Source: Zopfochytrium polystomum
Lineage: Eukaryota; Chytridiomycota; Chytridiomycetes; Chytridiales; Chytridiaceae
DNA: 64,000 bases
Reading direction: 5' to 3'
NCBI GenBank assembly: GCA_025765615.1
Contig: JAIVFJ010000001.1
Location: 372,001 to 436,000 of the forward strand
In this document: positions 21,599-34,500 of the stretch, in pieces
Layout of the letters: every line of letters begins with the position of its first letter
Position numbering within the stretch: the stretch's first letter is position 1
Position numbers and translations under genes: made by a program
Notes under the pieces: model-generated
Database searches by the model: none
What the model saw: the letters and a program-made list of their open reading frames with translations, nothing else
What the model was told of the DNA's origin: nothing

Positions 21599-24500
21599 AT
21601 GGCCTCGTCCGCGCCGTCGCCACCCTCCTCATCCTCGTCCTTCTCGCGATCTGCAAACGCGGCCACCCCCGCCACCCCTATTTCGCCCATGGGCGGCGGG
21701 TCCGGCCCGGCTGCTGGATGGTTGACGCATCTGTCCATTCTCGTTGTGGGTGGAGCCGCCCGCGTCGGCAAGTCGGAGCTTGTTCGCATCTTTCTCTGTC
21801 CCCATGGCGGCCAGCAACGGCAATAGCAACGGCAGCGCTCGCACCACCGTCAAGCAACCGTTGCAGCACTTGGCCACAGAAGCTCGCTCAGAGTCGGTAC
21901 CGCCGCGTGATACATCTCCAAAAAGGTCCACTACCCAACATAACAATGCCACTGGAACCTCAGGCCACCAGCCATATGTATCAGACTCGGGTCGGAAAGG
22001 CCTACGCGGAGCACCGCAGATCCCCGCAGTTGGTTCGCCGCCTCCCCCCAACTGAGTCGGTTTATTCTCCTCCGGCCCAGCATCGCTCGTTTTCGGCCTC
22101 CCCATCGTCAATGGCCCGTCGCCAAAGCAAGCCTCAGTACCAAGAGCACCTGTCCGCAGCAGCAGCCTCAGCTCAACGGAGAAAGGGATGATCAAGCCTC
22201 CTCGATGAAGCCCACGACGCCTACATTATTGACATTCCCAACAAGCACTGCCCCTTCAGCGAGTGTAACTTCGGCTTCACAAGGCCCCGTTGATGCTTTG
22301 GCGTCGTCGCCACAGCACACGAAAGCCACTCCTCCGCCACAACCTCTACCATACTCCGCGCCTCTCCACAATTTTAGCCAGCACCCCCAACGTCAACAAA
22401 ATCACAACCCGCAAAAATACAATAACGCGCCGCGCCAGCCGCAGGAGCCGGCTTCGCCTGTGGACCCTCCACCGACACCAACTACCGCCCAAACCGTGCG
22501 GCAGGAGCCCTATGAGCTGCGGCCATATCTACCGACGCTTGAAGCCTTTCATACAGCCCAATTCATTCTACCGCATAATCCAGCCTACACGGCACCATTC
22601 TCACCACCACCACCTCCGCCCGCAAATGCCTATGCCCAGCGCCAAAGCCCTGTCCCGCTCCCACTCGCTGCTGCCCTTGCCCACTCTTCTCAACTATCCC
22701 GTGGCGAGATGGCCGCATTATCTGTCGTGTCTCAGACGACAACGCCAGGCGGGGTTGGATCCTGGAACGATAGTGACCGCGGACGTGAACTGGCCCTTGC
22801 CGAGGAACGCGACCGGCAAAATAGGCAGCGGATTGTCGTGACTGTGTACGAGATTGGTGGAGACCCTGCTGTAATGAGTTCACTACTACGACCATCCTCT
22901 TCTTCGCCCTCAGCAAGTTCGACAACTTGTTTAGTATCGACGGTCACGAACCCTTGCACCGGCAATGTTTCGGGAACCCCCGTATCTCCTGCTTTGAATT
23001 TTCCTCAAAAGTACTCTTTCTCGTGTAGCGCAACTGTTGCTAGCGTTGATGCAGTGATGCTTGTGTACGACTGTTGGGTCGCGCAAGTCGTTCGACGCCA
23101 TGTGGAGCGTGTTCCGAAGGGTAGCCGAGGCAAAAGGGAAGCTGCCGGGTGAGCTGCCTGCTGTGCTAGTGGGCACCATGGTTGATACTGTTAACGAGAA
23201 GTGGGGGGTAAGTTGCAGAGTGCAATGAGACATTGCAGTGACACGAACAACCCTAGGCGCAAACGTCAAGTCAGCACAGATATGGGCCGCTCGTTCGCAT
23301 CACTCCTCAACGTTCCCTTTTTCGAGACCACAGCGTGCGCGCCTCTATCGGTGAATCACATTTTTCGCACATTGATTGACGTGGTGCAAGACCGGGCTTT
23401 TGCGAATGTGGCAGCATGGAAAGCTCGTCAGATCGCGCAAACCACGACTGCAAATGAAGAAGGCGGGATTTTTTTCGGTCCATCAGCGACTGCAGCAGTC
23501 TCAGCACTCCGGCAGGTTGAGGGTGAAACCTCAGACAAAGCTGAACCCAGCAGATGGGGCCTCGTCTGCAATAGGCAGTCGCTCCCCGGCACGAGAGGGC
23601 ACCGCCATCTCTCCCACACCTAGCATCAGGTGATTTGGATGCCTGTCGGCCTGCTACAGAGTATGACGTTAGGGAGGCTGTCCAACAGCAGATAACAGGA
23701 GTTGCCAGCGCAAGCAGTAGCAGCAACGGCTGGAATTGGCTGCGCCCGGGGTCAAGAAATGGTCACACAGGAGCCTTGTCTCAAGGTTGGTCCAGCTGGA
23801 ACGCACGCTTCATCAAACGGTCAAGTCTCTATTGGCCTAGGACTTCCTTCAACCATCGGGTCTATATCGAGAAGACGCCAATCTCAATCCCGGCGACCCT
23901 CTGAGAGCACCTTTGGTGGTACTTCATTGCCACCGTCGGCGGCAACATCAAGAACGACATCTTTTGGGTCTGCTGCTCTTTCACCTACACTCTCTACCGC
24001 ATCTCTCAGCTCTGCGGCAGACTCATCTTCCGAACGATGTGATTCATCCATGAGCGCCTCGGCGGGAGTCGGCAGCGGTTTCACGCACAGAACGAGTTTC
24101 ATGGGAACCGTCGAAAGGGCACAGGAGTTTCTTCGAAAGCGGCAAACCGTTACTCAGCCTTGTGTAGGGGAGCACTGAGTCTAGCGGTGCCGTGCTCAAG
24201 CGACCGTCGATTGCTGGGCCCATTCGTGCTCCGGACGCCACTGCCAAATGCTGCGTTCCAAGGTCCCTCGATTTACCTCCGCCAAAACCGGGTACACTGC
24301 GGTTTCGTAGAGACCTCATTTACCGGGCAATACTTGCGGAGCGCAATGGGCTGCGCTCTCCAGTTGCGTTGTCCACCCCAAGTGGTAGTACTTGGTCCAC
24401 TTCCACGAGTCCGCGCGCATCCACACAGGCTCCACCACCGCCTTCATCCGTGAACCCACTGTTGGCGGGAAGCTCTATTCACGGCACGCTCGGTAGACGA

Positions 24501-26192
24501 CGCGCAGTTGGAACTCCTCTCCCTGCCTTCCATTGTCACAAACGCGGACCTGATAGCCACTTCTCCGCGCTTATCGGCCGCGCCAGCCTTTCCATCGATG
24601 CTTTCCCCCGCCACACCTACCGGATTAGAGACATCTCCCGCGCAGAGTGGCGGAGTTTTGACCCGTAAACCGCAGTTGGACCGTTCCTCCCAACCGCACA
24701 ACCATCACCATCACGCCTACCCACTTTGCGCGATTTGCGCGAAGGACATTCCAAGGACACCCCCACCAATTCCACCGCAGTCCGCGAGATGGTCTTCGTT
24801 GATGACACCGGCTGGGAGCACTCGCGATGTCGCGACTGAAGGCCGCAGGGATGGTGTTCGTCCTTTGACTGGGGCTGGGAGTGTGATAAAAGAGGAACAT
24901 GATCCAACGGCGTCCGTGCTCCTGGAGGCGGCTGGTTTCGATGTGTCCGAGCTGGAGGGCGATGATGTCCGTGACGGCCTGGGGATGGGGGCCGATGATA
25001 CACGGCCAAAGCAGCGAAAGACATCAGCGGCATCGTCGAGCAGGCAGCGAAGGAAGCTTGGATTCGAAAAAAGGTCGCCCCAGCGAAGGACTTGGAAAGC
25101 TGGAAACAACGGGATTGAAAGCGGTGGGCCAGAAAGCGGTGGTCAGCGCTGGGGCCGTTACACCACCCAGGCACACAAGGATCGACCGAATTACAATGGG
25201 AGAAAGTGAAACTCCGGCCGCGGCAATGGCGCCGAGAAATTTGATAACCCCTCCCAGAAGATCGTCTCTTGTCCAATTTCAATCGGTTAGTCCCGTCAAG
25301 TCTCCTCCCAAACCGCCACCCTCGCCACCACAGCCTTCACATCTTGGCTCCCACCGGCAATCTCCACAGTTGCGGAAATCTCCTGTAAGCGAACGCACGC
25401 AGGAGCGAGACCCACCTACAAGAACAAGGGTGCACCCTCGAGAGGATGGCACTGGCACTGTGAGGCTGCTCCGGTCACTGGAAGGAATGAAAGACGATCT
25501 CGATGCGATGCTCGCAGAAGCCGCAGGAGCGCAAATGCTGGCTCGTACGGGCCGGTCATCGTCGGAGTCGAGCGATCGCACCGTTACTGCGACGACAGGA
25601 GGGACGCTCCCACACGAAGACTTGTGCTCGATAACGCCCTCGCATGCACCAGTGGCGCACACGCGAACCCCTTCTCCACTGCCAATGCCGGCGCATGAGA
25701 GCCCACAACAAACTCAGCATAGTGCCACAGTAGGACAAGTGGTCAAAGTAGACAGCGTGCAGGAGCAAAGCGGAGGTGTTGACAGCAGCGGGGGACCGAG
25801 TCCAGCGGAATGGGACGCTGTGGAAATGTACGCTGATATCGACGGGGATGAAGTGGCGGTGTTCCACGATGAGAGCGACGACAAAGAAGACGCTCTGACG
25901 CCAAGGGGCGGGGACGCGCCATCGAGGGTTGCGCACGTTCCTCCCATCACACCGGACTCTACGTCTGGGAGGACACTGCCCTCTGCTGCACAGTTGGTGC
26001 GCAAGCTACTCGCGACGATGAGCGACGCGGAAGTGCTCGATCCTGTTGCAGGAGGCGGAGGACGAACGCAAGCACCGACTCGAGCAGCAACACAACCGAG
26101 AAGCAACGACCAACCCCGTAGACGACGTCCGAACGGAGGCTGCAGCTTCCACATGCGCGGCGGCAGCAGCTGAGGAGAAGGCATGTGTTTAG
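21599..26192 (+). CDS. Very large atypical Ras-like GTPase
   Basis: ATG at 21599. After a Ser/Ala/Pro-rich leader comes LTHLSILVVGGAARVGKSELVRIFL, a beta strand with P-loop GxxxxGKS (G1, about 21,730-21,800). About 1 kb of Pro/Gln/Ser-rich sequence follows. Then RIVVTVYEIGGDP (G3 position, about 22,830), SVDAVMLVYD (about 23,043-23,070), SRKSFDAMWSVFRRV in the next frame, ELPAVLVGTMVD (G4 position, TMVD for NKxD, about 23,150-23,190), an intron (GTAAGT...CTAG, about 23,209-23,256), and MGRSFASLLNVPFFETTA (G5) with VNHIFRTLIDVV, in exactly Ras order. The frame moves by one at TGTTGGGTCG (about 23,077) and at the six-G run before the intron (23,203-23,208). A long Ser/Pro/Arg-rich tail with further frame changes runs to about 26,173-26,192, where one frame ends in a coiled-coil-like LLQEAEDERKHRLEQQ. 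Likely a signalling scaffold; degenerate G4 leaves GTP binding uncertain. Confidence 0.65.
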
Positions 26193-27520
26193 AGTGGTTT
26201 TTGAGACTTGGAGCAAAACGAGCGAGACGGCGTCGAGATAATTACACGGTAGATGTTTGCACGTTCTGGTGTATGTTTTTGCAGAAGAAGTTTTGCTGTG
26301 TTTCTGCCATTTTTATGAGTATCGACAACGTAACAATAATATATTGATCTGACTTAGTGTAAGTTTGACCCCAAGGCAAAAGGAGGACGCAGAAGTCTAT
26401 TTTTTTCACCAGCTGGCCCCCCCCTGAGCTCTCCCACCAGCTCAAAGACAGGCGGAGGACAGCCTTAGGAGCTTCACCTTACTAGGCTAGAATTGCGAGA
26501 GGATTCCGAATCTGCAAAAAAAACCGCGCGTCGATTAGTGGCAAGCAGGGGATATCGTGGGTTTTTCTGAAAACTCCAGATCCAAAAAGCACTCCCACTC
26601 AGGAAATCTTTTGCAGGAGGCTGTCCACCGCCGTTTCGACGCCGGAATCGTGTTCTACGCGTGTGGTTTGCTTACTAGGCCTACCCTCATGTCCTGGGCT
26701 CAGGTTTGTGCAAGGTAAACTTGGCCTCAAAGGATTTTCAATTTTTTTTTTTTTTCGGTCCTCACTTACAAATTTTTTCTGGAATCGGCAGTGGACGGCT
26801 GTGGGAGTATCCTAAACTTGTTGATCAGTCAAAAGTACATTAGAAAGGTGCAAAGGACAAGTTCCTGGCGGAGGTTTCTGTTAAGTAACCTTTGCAGGTC
26901 AAGGTTGGCCCAAAAAAAAAAAAAAAAATCAGTCCTCACTTATTTTTTTTTGCTGGAAACACAGAATTTCGCACTGAAACCACGCCCATCGCGTCGGCAA
27001 GGGCCTGTTTGATAATCAAATCTGCGTCCAAATCCGTCGTACGAGGAAAGATGTAGTAAGTGGAACAATGTTTGTTGTACATGCAACATTGTCGTGAGAA
27101 CGATAGTGGTGGAACTTATTTTTAAATAAGAACGTCTAGTAGAGTACAAATTATTTTCCACGCCAAACGTTCCACTCATGGAGTCCTTTCCAAAAGAGTG
27201 CGTGGAAGGCACTTAAACCCAATTTCTTCTGTGTACAGGGAGAGCAAATTGTATTGTCATGCTTCGGAGAAGTGCAGGTGATATCTGTTAGAATTCAGGG
27301 AGACGGGCCTGGCCGGTCGGACGATTCTCCCACTTGAAGCGCAGCGAAACTGGCCATTCTTGATCGCATTCCAAAGCCTGAACAAACATGAATGCGTCGT
27401 CGTTCACCCGTAACCTTCCACGAAGCGCGCGATCGCTGTAATGTTAGGTCTGATTCTGAGAAGCTTCTCTCTCGCCCAATTCCCACTCTTCTGCAAAGTA
27501 AATAGCTCTTGGCGGCCTCA
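26193..27520. other. Intergenic, no gene seen; imperfect direct repeat
   Basis: Between converging 3' ends. Contains two related blocks (about 26,718-26,795 and 26,903-26,965) in which TTGGCC plus an A/T run is followed by a TCCTCACTTA.TTTTT.CTGGAA pattern. A T run lies at 26,742-26,755 and an A run near 26,910. No family resemblance in any frame. Confidence 0.4.
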
Positions 27521-30210
27521 TCAACTTTGAGTGGTTGAGGGGGTACCTCCCTCTCCTCTGCTATTGAGGGTGCCTTGCATAAACCTTGCTGACCAGTTTC
27601 CTTTGATGTTGAGTGGGACGGTTTGCACGAGGTCGATATCGCCAGGCTGCATTTCTTCAAAAGCCCCTATCCTGTAAGGTTGCCTGCCTTCCAAGAATCT
27701 CAGTGAGTTCCGTTCTTCAGCGTGCATAACTTCCATTTCTTGCTCCTCTGGCACAGGGACATAAGTAGGAGACTCCAGGTCTACGTTATCCGTGAGCTGG
27801 AGGAACTTGAATCCATGCGACGAAAGGAGCACGTATGGAACCAGCCATCTCATACTCGCGAGTACTGCTCTTCTCGCAAGCGCAGCCCATGTTACAAATG
27901 CCAGAAGGACAGGCGCCCACCACCATTTCCTCCATACGCTTGGTTCTCCAGTCTTGTTGTTTTCCGTGTTTGCGCACACTCCCCTTCCATCAGCATCACG
28001 CTTGTATACGTGGCATTCTCCCAAGATCTTCAGTTCCCACATTTCAAGAGTCCCTCCTTCAATATTGGGCTCCACATGTTCTCCATCAGTTGCTTCTTTC
28101 CAATAGCCGGGTGTCCGAACGTCTTCAACCAACAGTCGCCATGTGCCAACGGGAGATTCACCCCAACATCGCACCGTCATGAAGGTCCACGGGTGGAACC
28201 CATCTGAGGACAAGTCCCGCGGACGGGGATGCGCAAGAACTGACCTCGTGCCCGACGGTGATATGAGAGATATTCGTAGGTGCCGTCGGGAAGAATGACG
28301 GATCCGAACAGTGACCTGCACATGGTGAATTGTGTGCAGAAGAGCTATTTCGGCGTCTCCTTGACGGACGGTAATCGAAGATTCCAGCGTGAGGGGTACC
28401 CATTTTTCCCGCAACCCATGAAGAACAGTTTCCGATTGGAGGGGTATACTCTCTGAGGGAGTAAGAAACGCGCTGATGTTCAGCAGACTCGGGTTCAAAG
28501 GCAGAAGGCTGTGTCTTGTGGCAGAATCAACGAGCTTGGAAGCTTCGAGAGCACCGAATCCGTATTTATGTGAGACAAGACGACCAGCACCGTTGATAGA
28601 CCAGTCCTCATCTTGGAGATCAACAGGAACTGCTGCTGACACAATAAGATGTTGAACATCACGCCAGCTTAACTGGGGTCTTTGGTAAGCGTGTTAGAGT
28701 TGAATCGAAACAGAAATCATCTACCTAACAGAGAGCATGAGGGCAATTATACCTGCGGCAATGGGAGCCGCAGCAGATGTTCCGGAGTGCTTATCGGTAC
28801 AGCCATCGATTACATCGGTGGTTACCTGCAGTAAGTCCAGTTGAGACCTGAGGTTACTCGCCCAGGGACGTAAATTGCATAGCTAACTCACAATTCCAAG
28901 ACCACCGCCACCAGAAAAGGAAACACCAAGTGAAGCAGCACAAGGCTCACCAAAATGGGGCATTTTGCCTTCGGCAGTAACTGCCCCAATAGTGATGGTA
29001 TATACTGAGTTCGCATAGCCGTCAAAGTTACAGTTGTCACCGTTGACCCCTCCGTTTCCGCTGGCAAACACATAAATTGCTCCCAGTCCTTGGCGGCCAT
29101 GGGACACGCCGGCTTCCAGTGCCGCAGATGTCAACGGCCCAGGTGCCTCCAAATTCGATCCGTCGTCTGAGGGACCCCACGATGAAGTGTAAATATCGTG
29201 AAGATCAAGGCGATAAGTCAATGCCTGAGCCTCTGTAGCGTCGGTGATCGCTTCGGAAATGAGACGAAGGCCTGCTACTCTGCTCAACAACTGCAAGAAC
29301 TGCCATCTGACGTACCGGAAATTTTAGCACCAAACGCAACACCAACTCCACAAACTGTGTTTGGCGCCGCCGCAATCTGCCCTGCGCATCGAGTTCCATG
29401 AATATCGCTGGGATCTTTTGGGCTAGCGTCATTTGTTCGATGATTGAAGTCGTAACTCGACTCCGCAGACTATGAGTTCAAACAGGTTTAGGCCACACTT
29501 CACCCAAGATTTAAGAAGATGCCATTTAGGGACATTACCCAACTGGATGGGTGGAAATCAGGATGGTTGTACTGCACACCGTCGTCGATGACAGCAACTG
29601 TAACACCCGACCCATTTATCCCTTTCTGCCACACGGGAACGACGTTAATGTCGTGGCCGGCGAATATTCCGTTGGTGCCATCGTTGAACTGAAAATAATT
29701 CACACTTGAGAACTGACTGTGGTTGGAGTACAATAACATAGAGCGTACCAAGTGCCATTGCCTTGGAAACCATGGGTCCTTAAATGGTGGAGGTTGCACG
29801 TGGGTTGAGTCCAAACTGTATCGTTTATATCTTAGGTGCTTGGTCTGCCACGCGCTCCAGGCCACCTCGATACCCTCAGTCTGGCGCACTTGCTTTCGTT
29901 TCGCGTCCTCAACCGCCTTCTCTGTTTCGAAAAGGAAAACGCCCTCTGCGGCCCATCCGACTGGACCCAGAAAAGACAATCCTCGCGCATTTCCGAAAGC
30001 CTTGGCCTCGTCATGAGAGATGGGCGTTCCACTGTTCGGGTTGAGCAACCTTGCCGCCCACTGCTGAGATGAGGCCGGACTGGCAGTGTCTCGGGGGATC
30101 GCCTGCAATGGCTCCTTAAAGTGCTCCGCCCATCCTGCGACCTGTAAGGTAACTGCGAGAAGCAGCGAAACGAGGACGAGCAGCGTGCCGGTGTTTCGGA
30201 CAGTCCGCAT
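27521..30210 (-). CDS. KEX2: Kexin-like proprotein convertase (subtilisin family, S8B)
   Basis: ATG at 30210 starts a signal peptide ([17 protein letters not shown]). The propeptide ends near LRYKR, a Lys-Arg self-cleavage site. Exons then give the catalytic triad in order: [15 protein letters not shown] (Asp, about 29,585), [16 protein letters not shown] (His, about 29,390; the kexin form), [25 protein letters not shown] (oxyanion Asn, about 29,060) and [20 protein letters not shown] (Ser, about 28,780). The P domain follows ([70 protein letters not shown]). A membrane segment ([16 protein letters not shown]) and a cytosolic tail of about 100 residues with acidic clusters and YVPVP/YRIG motifs complete it; stop TGA at 27521. 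A late-Golgi endoprotease cutting after Lys-Arg. All key residues present; at least five short introns. Confidence 0.95.
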
Positions 30211-30237
30211 CTTCGCAAGGGGTTGGGACTCGTATCG

Positions 30238-31030
30238 ATGTGGAAGTAAAGTCCTGTGATGTCTCTAAGCAGGATTCGCAAGCAGTCACTCCAGAGTGGC
30301 TTATTCCTTTCTATAACTCGCAATGGAGAATGAAGATAAACGGCAATGAGTATATCTGAATAACTGCCACAAGACTATGAGAGACAGGAAGATTAGTTTA
30401 AAATGCGACGTCTCCCTCTCAAAATGAACGAGGATAACGGAAGAGAGCGAGAGAGAGAGAGAGAGAGAGTGTGTGTGTGTGTGTGTGTGTGGCGCTGCAA
30501 GAGAGGCCGAGAGTGCAGCGCTAGTCTTGAGCGGCCCGTGGCCGCGAGCGGATGAAGAATTCCGGCGCCGTGGTCAGGCGATCGCCGATCCCGCCGTCTG
30601 AAAAGTCGCTTTGCGCTTGTATGACGTGGCGCCTTTGGCCCCGACGGCGGCCAGGAGTTGATGGTGACATCGGAAAAGTTGCTTTCGCAGCCGTCGGCCG
30701 CGCCAGCAGCGAAAGGTCGATGGGGACTTGTTGATGATCTCGGACCCGTGCCAGCGGCGAGAAAGTCCAAGGTGGTGTGTCGAAGGCGGCGCTGGTGGTG
30801 TGCAGTGTTGGCGTCCGACGGGTTGGGTGTCGGAAAAGTCGCGATGGTGGCGCGTCGGGCGATCGCTTTGCGATGTTGTCGCGGCTGGCCGCCGCGAGCC
30901 CAGCGGTGGCAGTGATCCAGACTCGAGCTAGCCGCTGGCTTCGGGATTCTTGTTGGGAAAGATGGGATGGACGGGATGGGTTGTGGGATCTATCTCGTGC
31001 GCGTACGCGCCGGAGATTGCGGTCGCTCAC
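30238..31030. repeat. Dispersed repeat family X, copy 1 (upstream of kexin)
   Basis: Shares a series of collinear blocks with 35,236-36,150: TCTAAGCAGG.TT.GCAAGCA, a stretch ending CGACAGGAAG-like, TGGCGCT.CA followed by GCGAGCGG, GATTCTTGT..TTGGGAA.GATGG, and GGTCGCTCACCT. The copies differ widely between blocks and each contains its own purine microsatellite. Both sit just upstream (5') of a minus-strand gene. Confidence 0.6.
30449..30491 (+). repeat. (GA)n(GT)n compound microsatellite
   Basis: GA dinucleotides to 30,469 followed directly by GT dinucleotides to 30,491, inside repeat copy 1. Confidence 0.95.
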
Positions 31031-31541
31031 CTATGAATATCCGGGATTGGGCGAGAGACACATGAAAGAGGACAAAATCCAAGAAAGGAAACAGAGAAAT
31101 GAGAGAACGAGAAAGAGCGGAATGGGCTTCTGGGTTCGCAGTGTGGCCGTGTGCAGTCGTAAAGGTCTTGCCTATTCGAGTTGAGCCACTTTCAGCAACT
31201 ATTTGCGATTCTCGAGCAACTGGTCCTCCACTCTGGCAGCCAGTAGCAAAACTAGGGATGGCAAGTTCTCTGCGAAACCCAAAACCAGAGTAGGAGAGGT
31301 CGAAAGATATCATTGCGCGAAGCAGTGAAGGATGGCATTTTGATGACATTTCTTATTTTTTATTCTTTTTAGTGAGAGGGTCAGTGCATTTCTCACAACA
31401 ACGCCTCGAGCTTGTCTGTAAACCTACAATTTTTAAAGATTATTATGGAAACGGTTTTTTTCCCGCAGATTTACCTTCCGAGCAATTTAAGTGTGGGAGC
31501 ATCAGGTGATTGGTGCTAAAGCCGCCTGTCAGTCCAAAGGA

Positions 31542-34500
31542 TCAAACGTTTAAATCGAAGCAGACCTCGACAAGATCTTGAGCTGCATCCAGGAGACGCT
31601 CAAGTGAAGCGTGTGAGACTTCCTTGTCCAGTGACAGCAAGCTGAGAAGTTTGGCGCCTTCTTTCAGAATAGCTGAGCTAAGAGTCAGCAACTCAGCGTT
31701 CATGATTTTAGGTTGCATTATACCAGGTCTTGTTTGCAGTTTCGAGATTAAATCAATTCCAATATCTGCATGCAGGTTCTTATTAATGTCAGTGTCGGCA
31801 GTCATTGCATCTCCTGGTTGCAATCTAAGCGCTATATGAGTCTTGTTGACGCAATAACTGCCGTTGTTATACCTCTCCAAGTGACGCCAATCAGTCCACT
31901 CAAACAGCTGACCAGCAATCAAAGCAAGGGTGAGTCCATCTTCAGTCTCCACGTCCTCATATGCAGAAATGAGGGACATCAGACATGCTGGTACCACCTT
32001 GAGACAGACAATGGAATCAGCACTGTTACTAAGATTGCAAATGTTGGATCACCTTTGAGAATGTGCATTGGTTTGCATTAGATGACAAGAGGAACAAGGG
32101 GAAAAAGAAGCTCAAGCATTGCCGTAAGCGCTGGTGGCCTCGAGTACCAGGGTGGAAGAGTAGTATTGCGAGTGCTTCCAATATCTGTTTTCCTCCGTTA
32201 GAGCCAAAGTAGTTAGATCACTGCACAAGGAACCTCATGGTCATCCACCGCTTTGCAAATTATCAGCTTACAGCTGCCCTCCACAATAAGTGTTAACACA
32301 TCTGGGTCAGAAGACCCAAGGCCGAATTTGATAATTTGCACTATCTGTTGCTCTATATCAGTCATGAGATGATTCTGCAAGTGTGACTGACGGTGTCAAG
32401 ACCAAAAATTTGCTCTCCATGAAGCATTGTTAAATCAAATACAGTCTGAAAAGGATTAAATTCAGTTGAACATAATCCAAGTTTACCTGAAGAGAAATCT
32501 TTTGAAGTTCTTTGCTCTTATTTTGAATAAGATGAAGGTAAAGTGCATGATTTTCATTCGCCAAAGTCTGAACAAGAGTTAAGAGTAATACCCAAAGGAA
32601 GAAGGAGGCACCTTGTCTGAAGAACAAGCCAGCGACAAGCAGTTTATTCCAGCTGTTCTCAAAGTTGCATTTGCACTACGGACAGCAGGTAAGACAAATC
32701 TGTGGAGGATGTAGTCGAAAGAGGAGCTTCGACGAGTGCCCTGCTTTGCATATCAAACTAAATGATAGAGGGTGCTGCAATACCTGTGGCAGAACTTCAA
32801 GGTATGCTCTAATTATTTCCAATGCTTGAAGAAAAGCCAAATCTTTCCAATCGACTCCTCCTGACTGAAAGTAATCTTAGATATAATTTAACCAATTGGC
32901 ATACCATCGAAGCAGGCTGCTCTGTTGTCATGTCTTCAATTTCTGTGATAATCTCTGCCACAGTCCTGAAACACTTCAATATTACAAAAAGGTCTAACAT
33001 GTTCACCTTTCAAATTCGTCAACTCCACATGCAGGAAGTAGTCCTTTGGAACAAAGGCAGAGGTTTTCTGGGGCGAGATCATCAAACACAATAATTCGAC
33101 CTTCACCATGTCAGTCTGTGGTCTGCAATGGCGGACTGGAGACTTACGAAGTGTTTCAACCATTCGCCTCCGTCCTGCCTCGTCAGAGTAGTCTTGATAG
33201 TGTGCCAAAAGCAAAAGTTGTCTCAATTTAAATTCTGCATGGAGGAGCTGAATGCCTCCACTGTCATCTGTTCCAGACTCCTGCAGTACTGCCAACTGAG
33301 CATCCAGAAGTTCAGCATGGTCAATCAAACAAGGAAGAAATGATTGCAGTTTGTCCTCTTGCTAAAATGGAGATGAGGATAGTCCTCTCCATTCGATCAG
33401 TTCACCTTTTTCTCAAAGGAGATTTTTGCTCCAACTCGGCAGACAAGAATATCTTCTGGTGTAGAATTGAGAGATATTCCTTTGAAACGATGAGTAAATT
33501 TATGATTGACATGCCTCTACCTTTGAAACTAGCGGAATACAACTCCTGTTGCAGGAGGATTTCAGCAACTGGTTCCGCAGATGCCCCAAAAGTAATCTCC
33601 AGACGCTTGAGGACCTGAACTTTGCTCATTGATTGTTTTAATTTTTGTCTGTCTCACCTCTGAAGTAGTGCATTTCAGCTGGTTTGTCCATGACAGAACC
33701 ATGTTTTCGCACTTCTTCACGACAGATGGATCTCTAATTCAGTTATGTGAGCTGTTGAACCCTTTGCGCATGTCGCCTGACCGATCTCGGAGTCCTGTTG
33801 ATATCATTATGTCTCTTGATTGGGGAGGGAGCGCCAAAGCGCCATTGCCTTGCACAGAAAATTTATGATACACCATTTTACGAACACTTGGCTCGCAATC
33901 ATTGCATCGGAGTAGGAGTGCATTCAGTGAGCGGTCAAATATCTCCACATTCCAAAGGAGTCCTTTCCGCACTTCGCTGGTATAACACTCAGCAATTCCT
34001 TAAAAAAATAAGCACCCACTTACGCGCTAGGGTCCCCCTCCATGGTTTGTATAATGACATCAAGTATTTCTTCAGCTGGGTCCTCTGGTGATCCCTATTG
34101 AATGTCAGAGCTCGAGTGAAGCAACTTAACCACGCTGAACCTGGAATCTTGAAAGTGCCAATCCAGCATGTAACCTGACGGAGGCCTCTTTATCTCGGAT
34201 TCGTTGAAGCAGGTTTGATTGAAGTATTTCATGCATGTCATCACTTTAAAAATTTGTTAGTGTAGCATCCTAATTTTTTCACAATTTCTTACTCAATTTC
34301 ATCCAAGTGGTTGAGAACCAAGGTGATTAGTTGGCAAACCCTGAAACGGACAACTGAGCTCTTCGAGTTGAACCCATTCACAGACTGGCGGATAATGTAG
34401 TCCATTAGCTTTATGCCAGCATCTCTTGAAGACTCTCCATCGCTTTCTGCCACAGGAGTGGACGTGGAGGGGGTGGAAGGGAATGGAAAGGGGCGTAAGA

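Larger units (their letters stand above)
30211..31541. other. Intergenic between kexin start and condensin end
   Basis: Holds repeat copy 1 (separate entry), a GA/GT microsatellite and, from about 31,035 to 31,541, no supported gene. Long minus-strand frames here are Arg/Ser-rich and belong to the repeat. Confidence 0.45.

Noticed and set aside
27295..27660. Small minus-strand frame after kexin
   Set aside because: Overlaps the end of kexin in another frame; read as its 3' untranslated region.
29723..30072. Plus-strand frames opposite the kexin N-terminus
   Set aside because: Shadow of the kexin coding strand; no start context or family resemblance.
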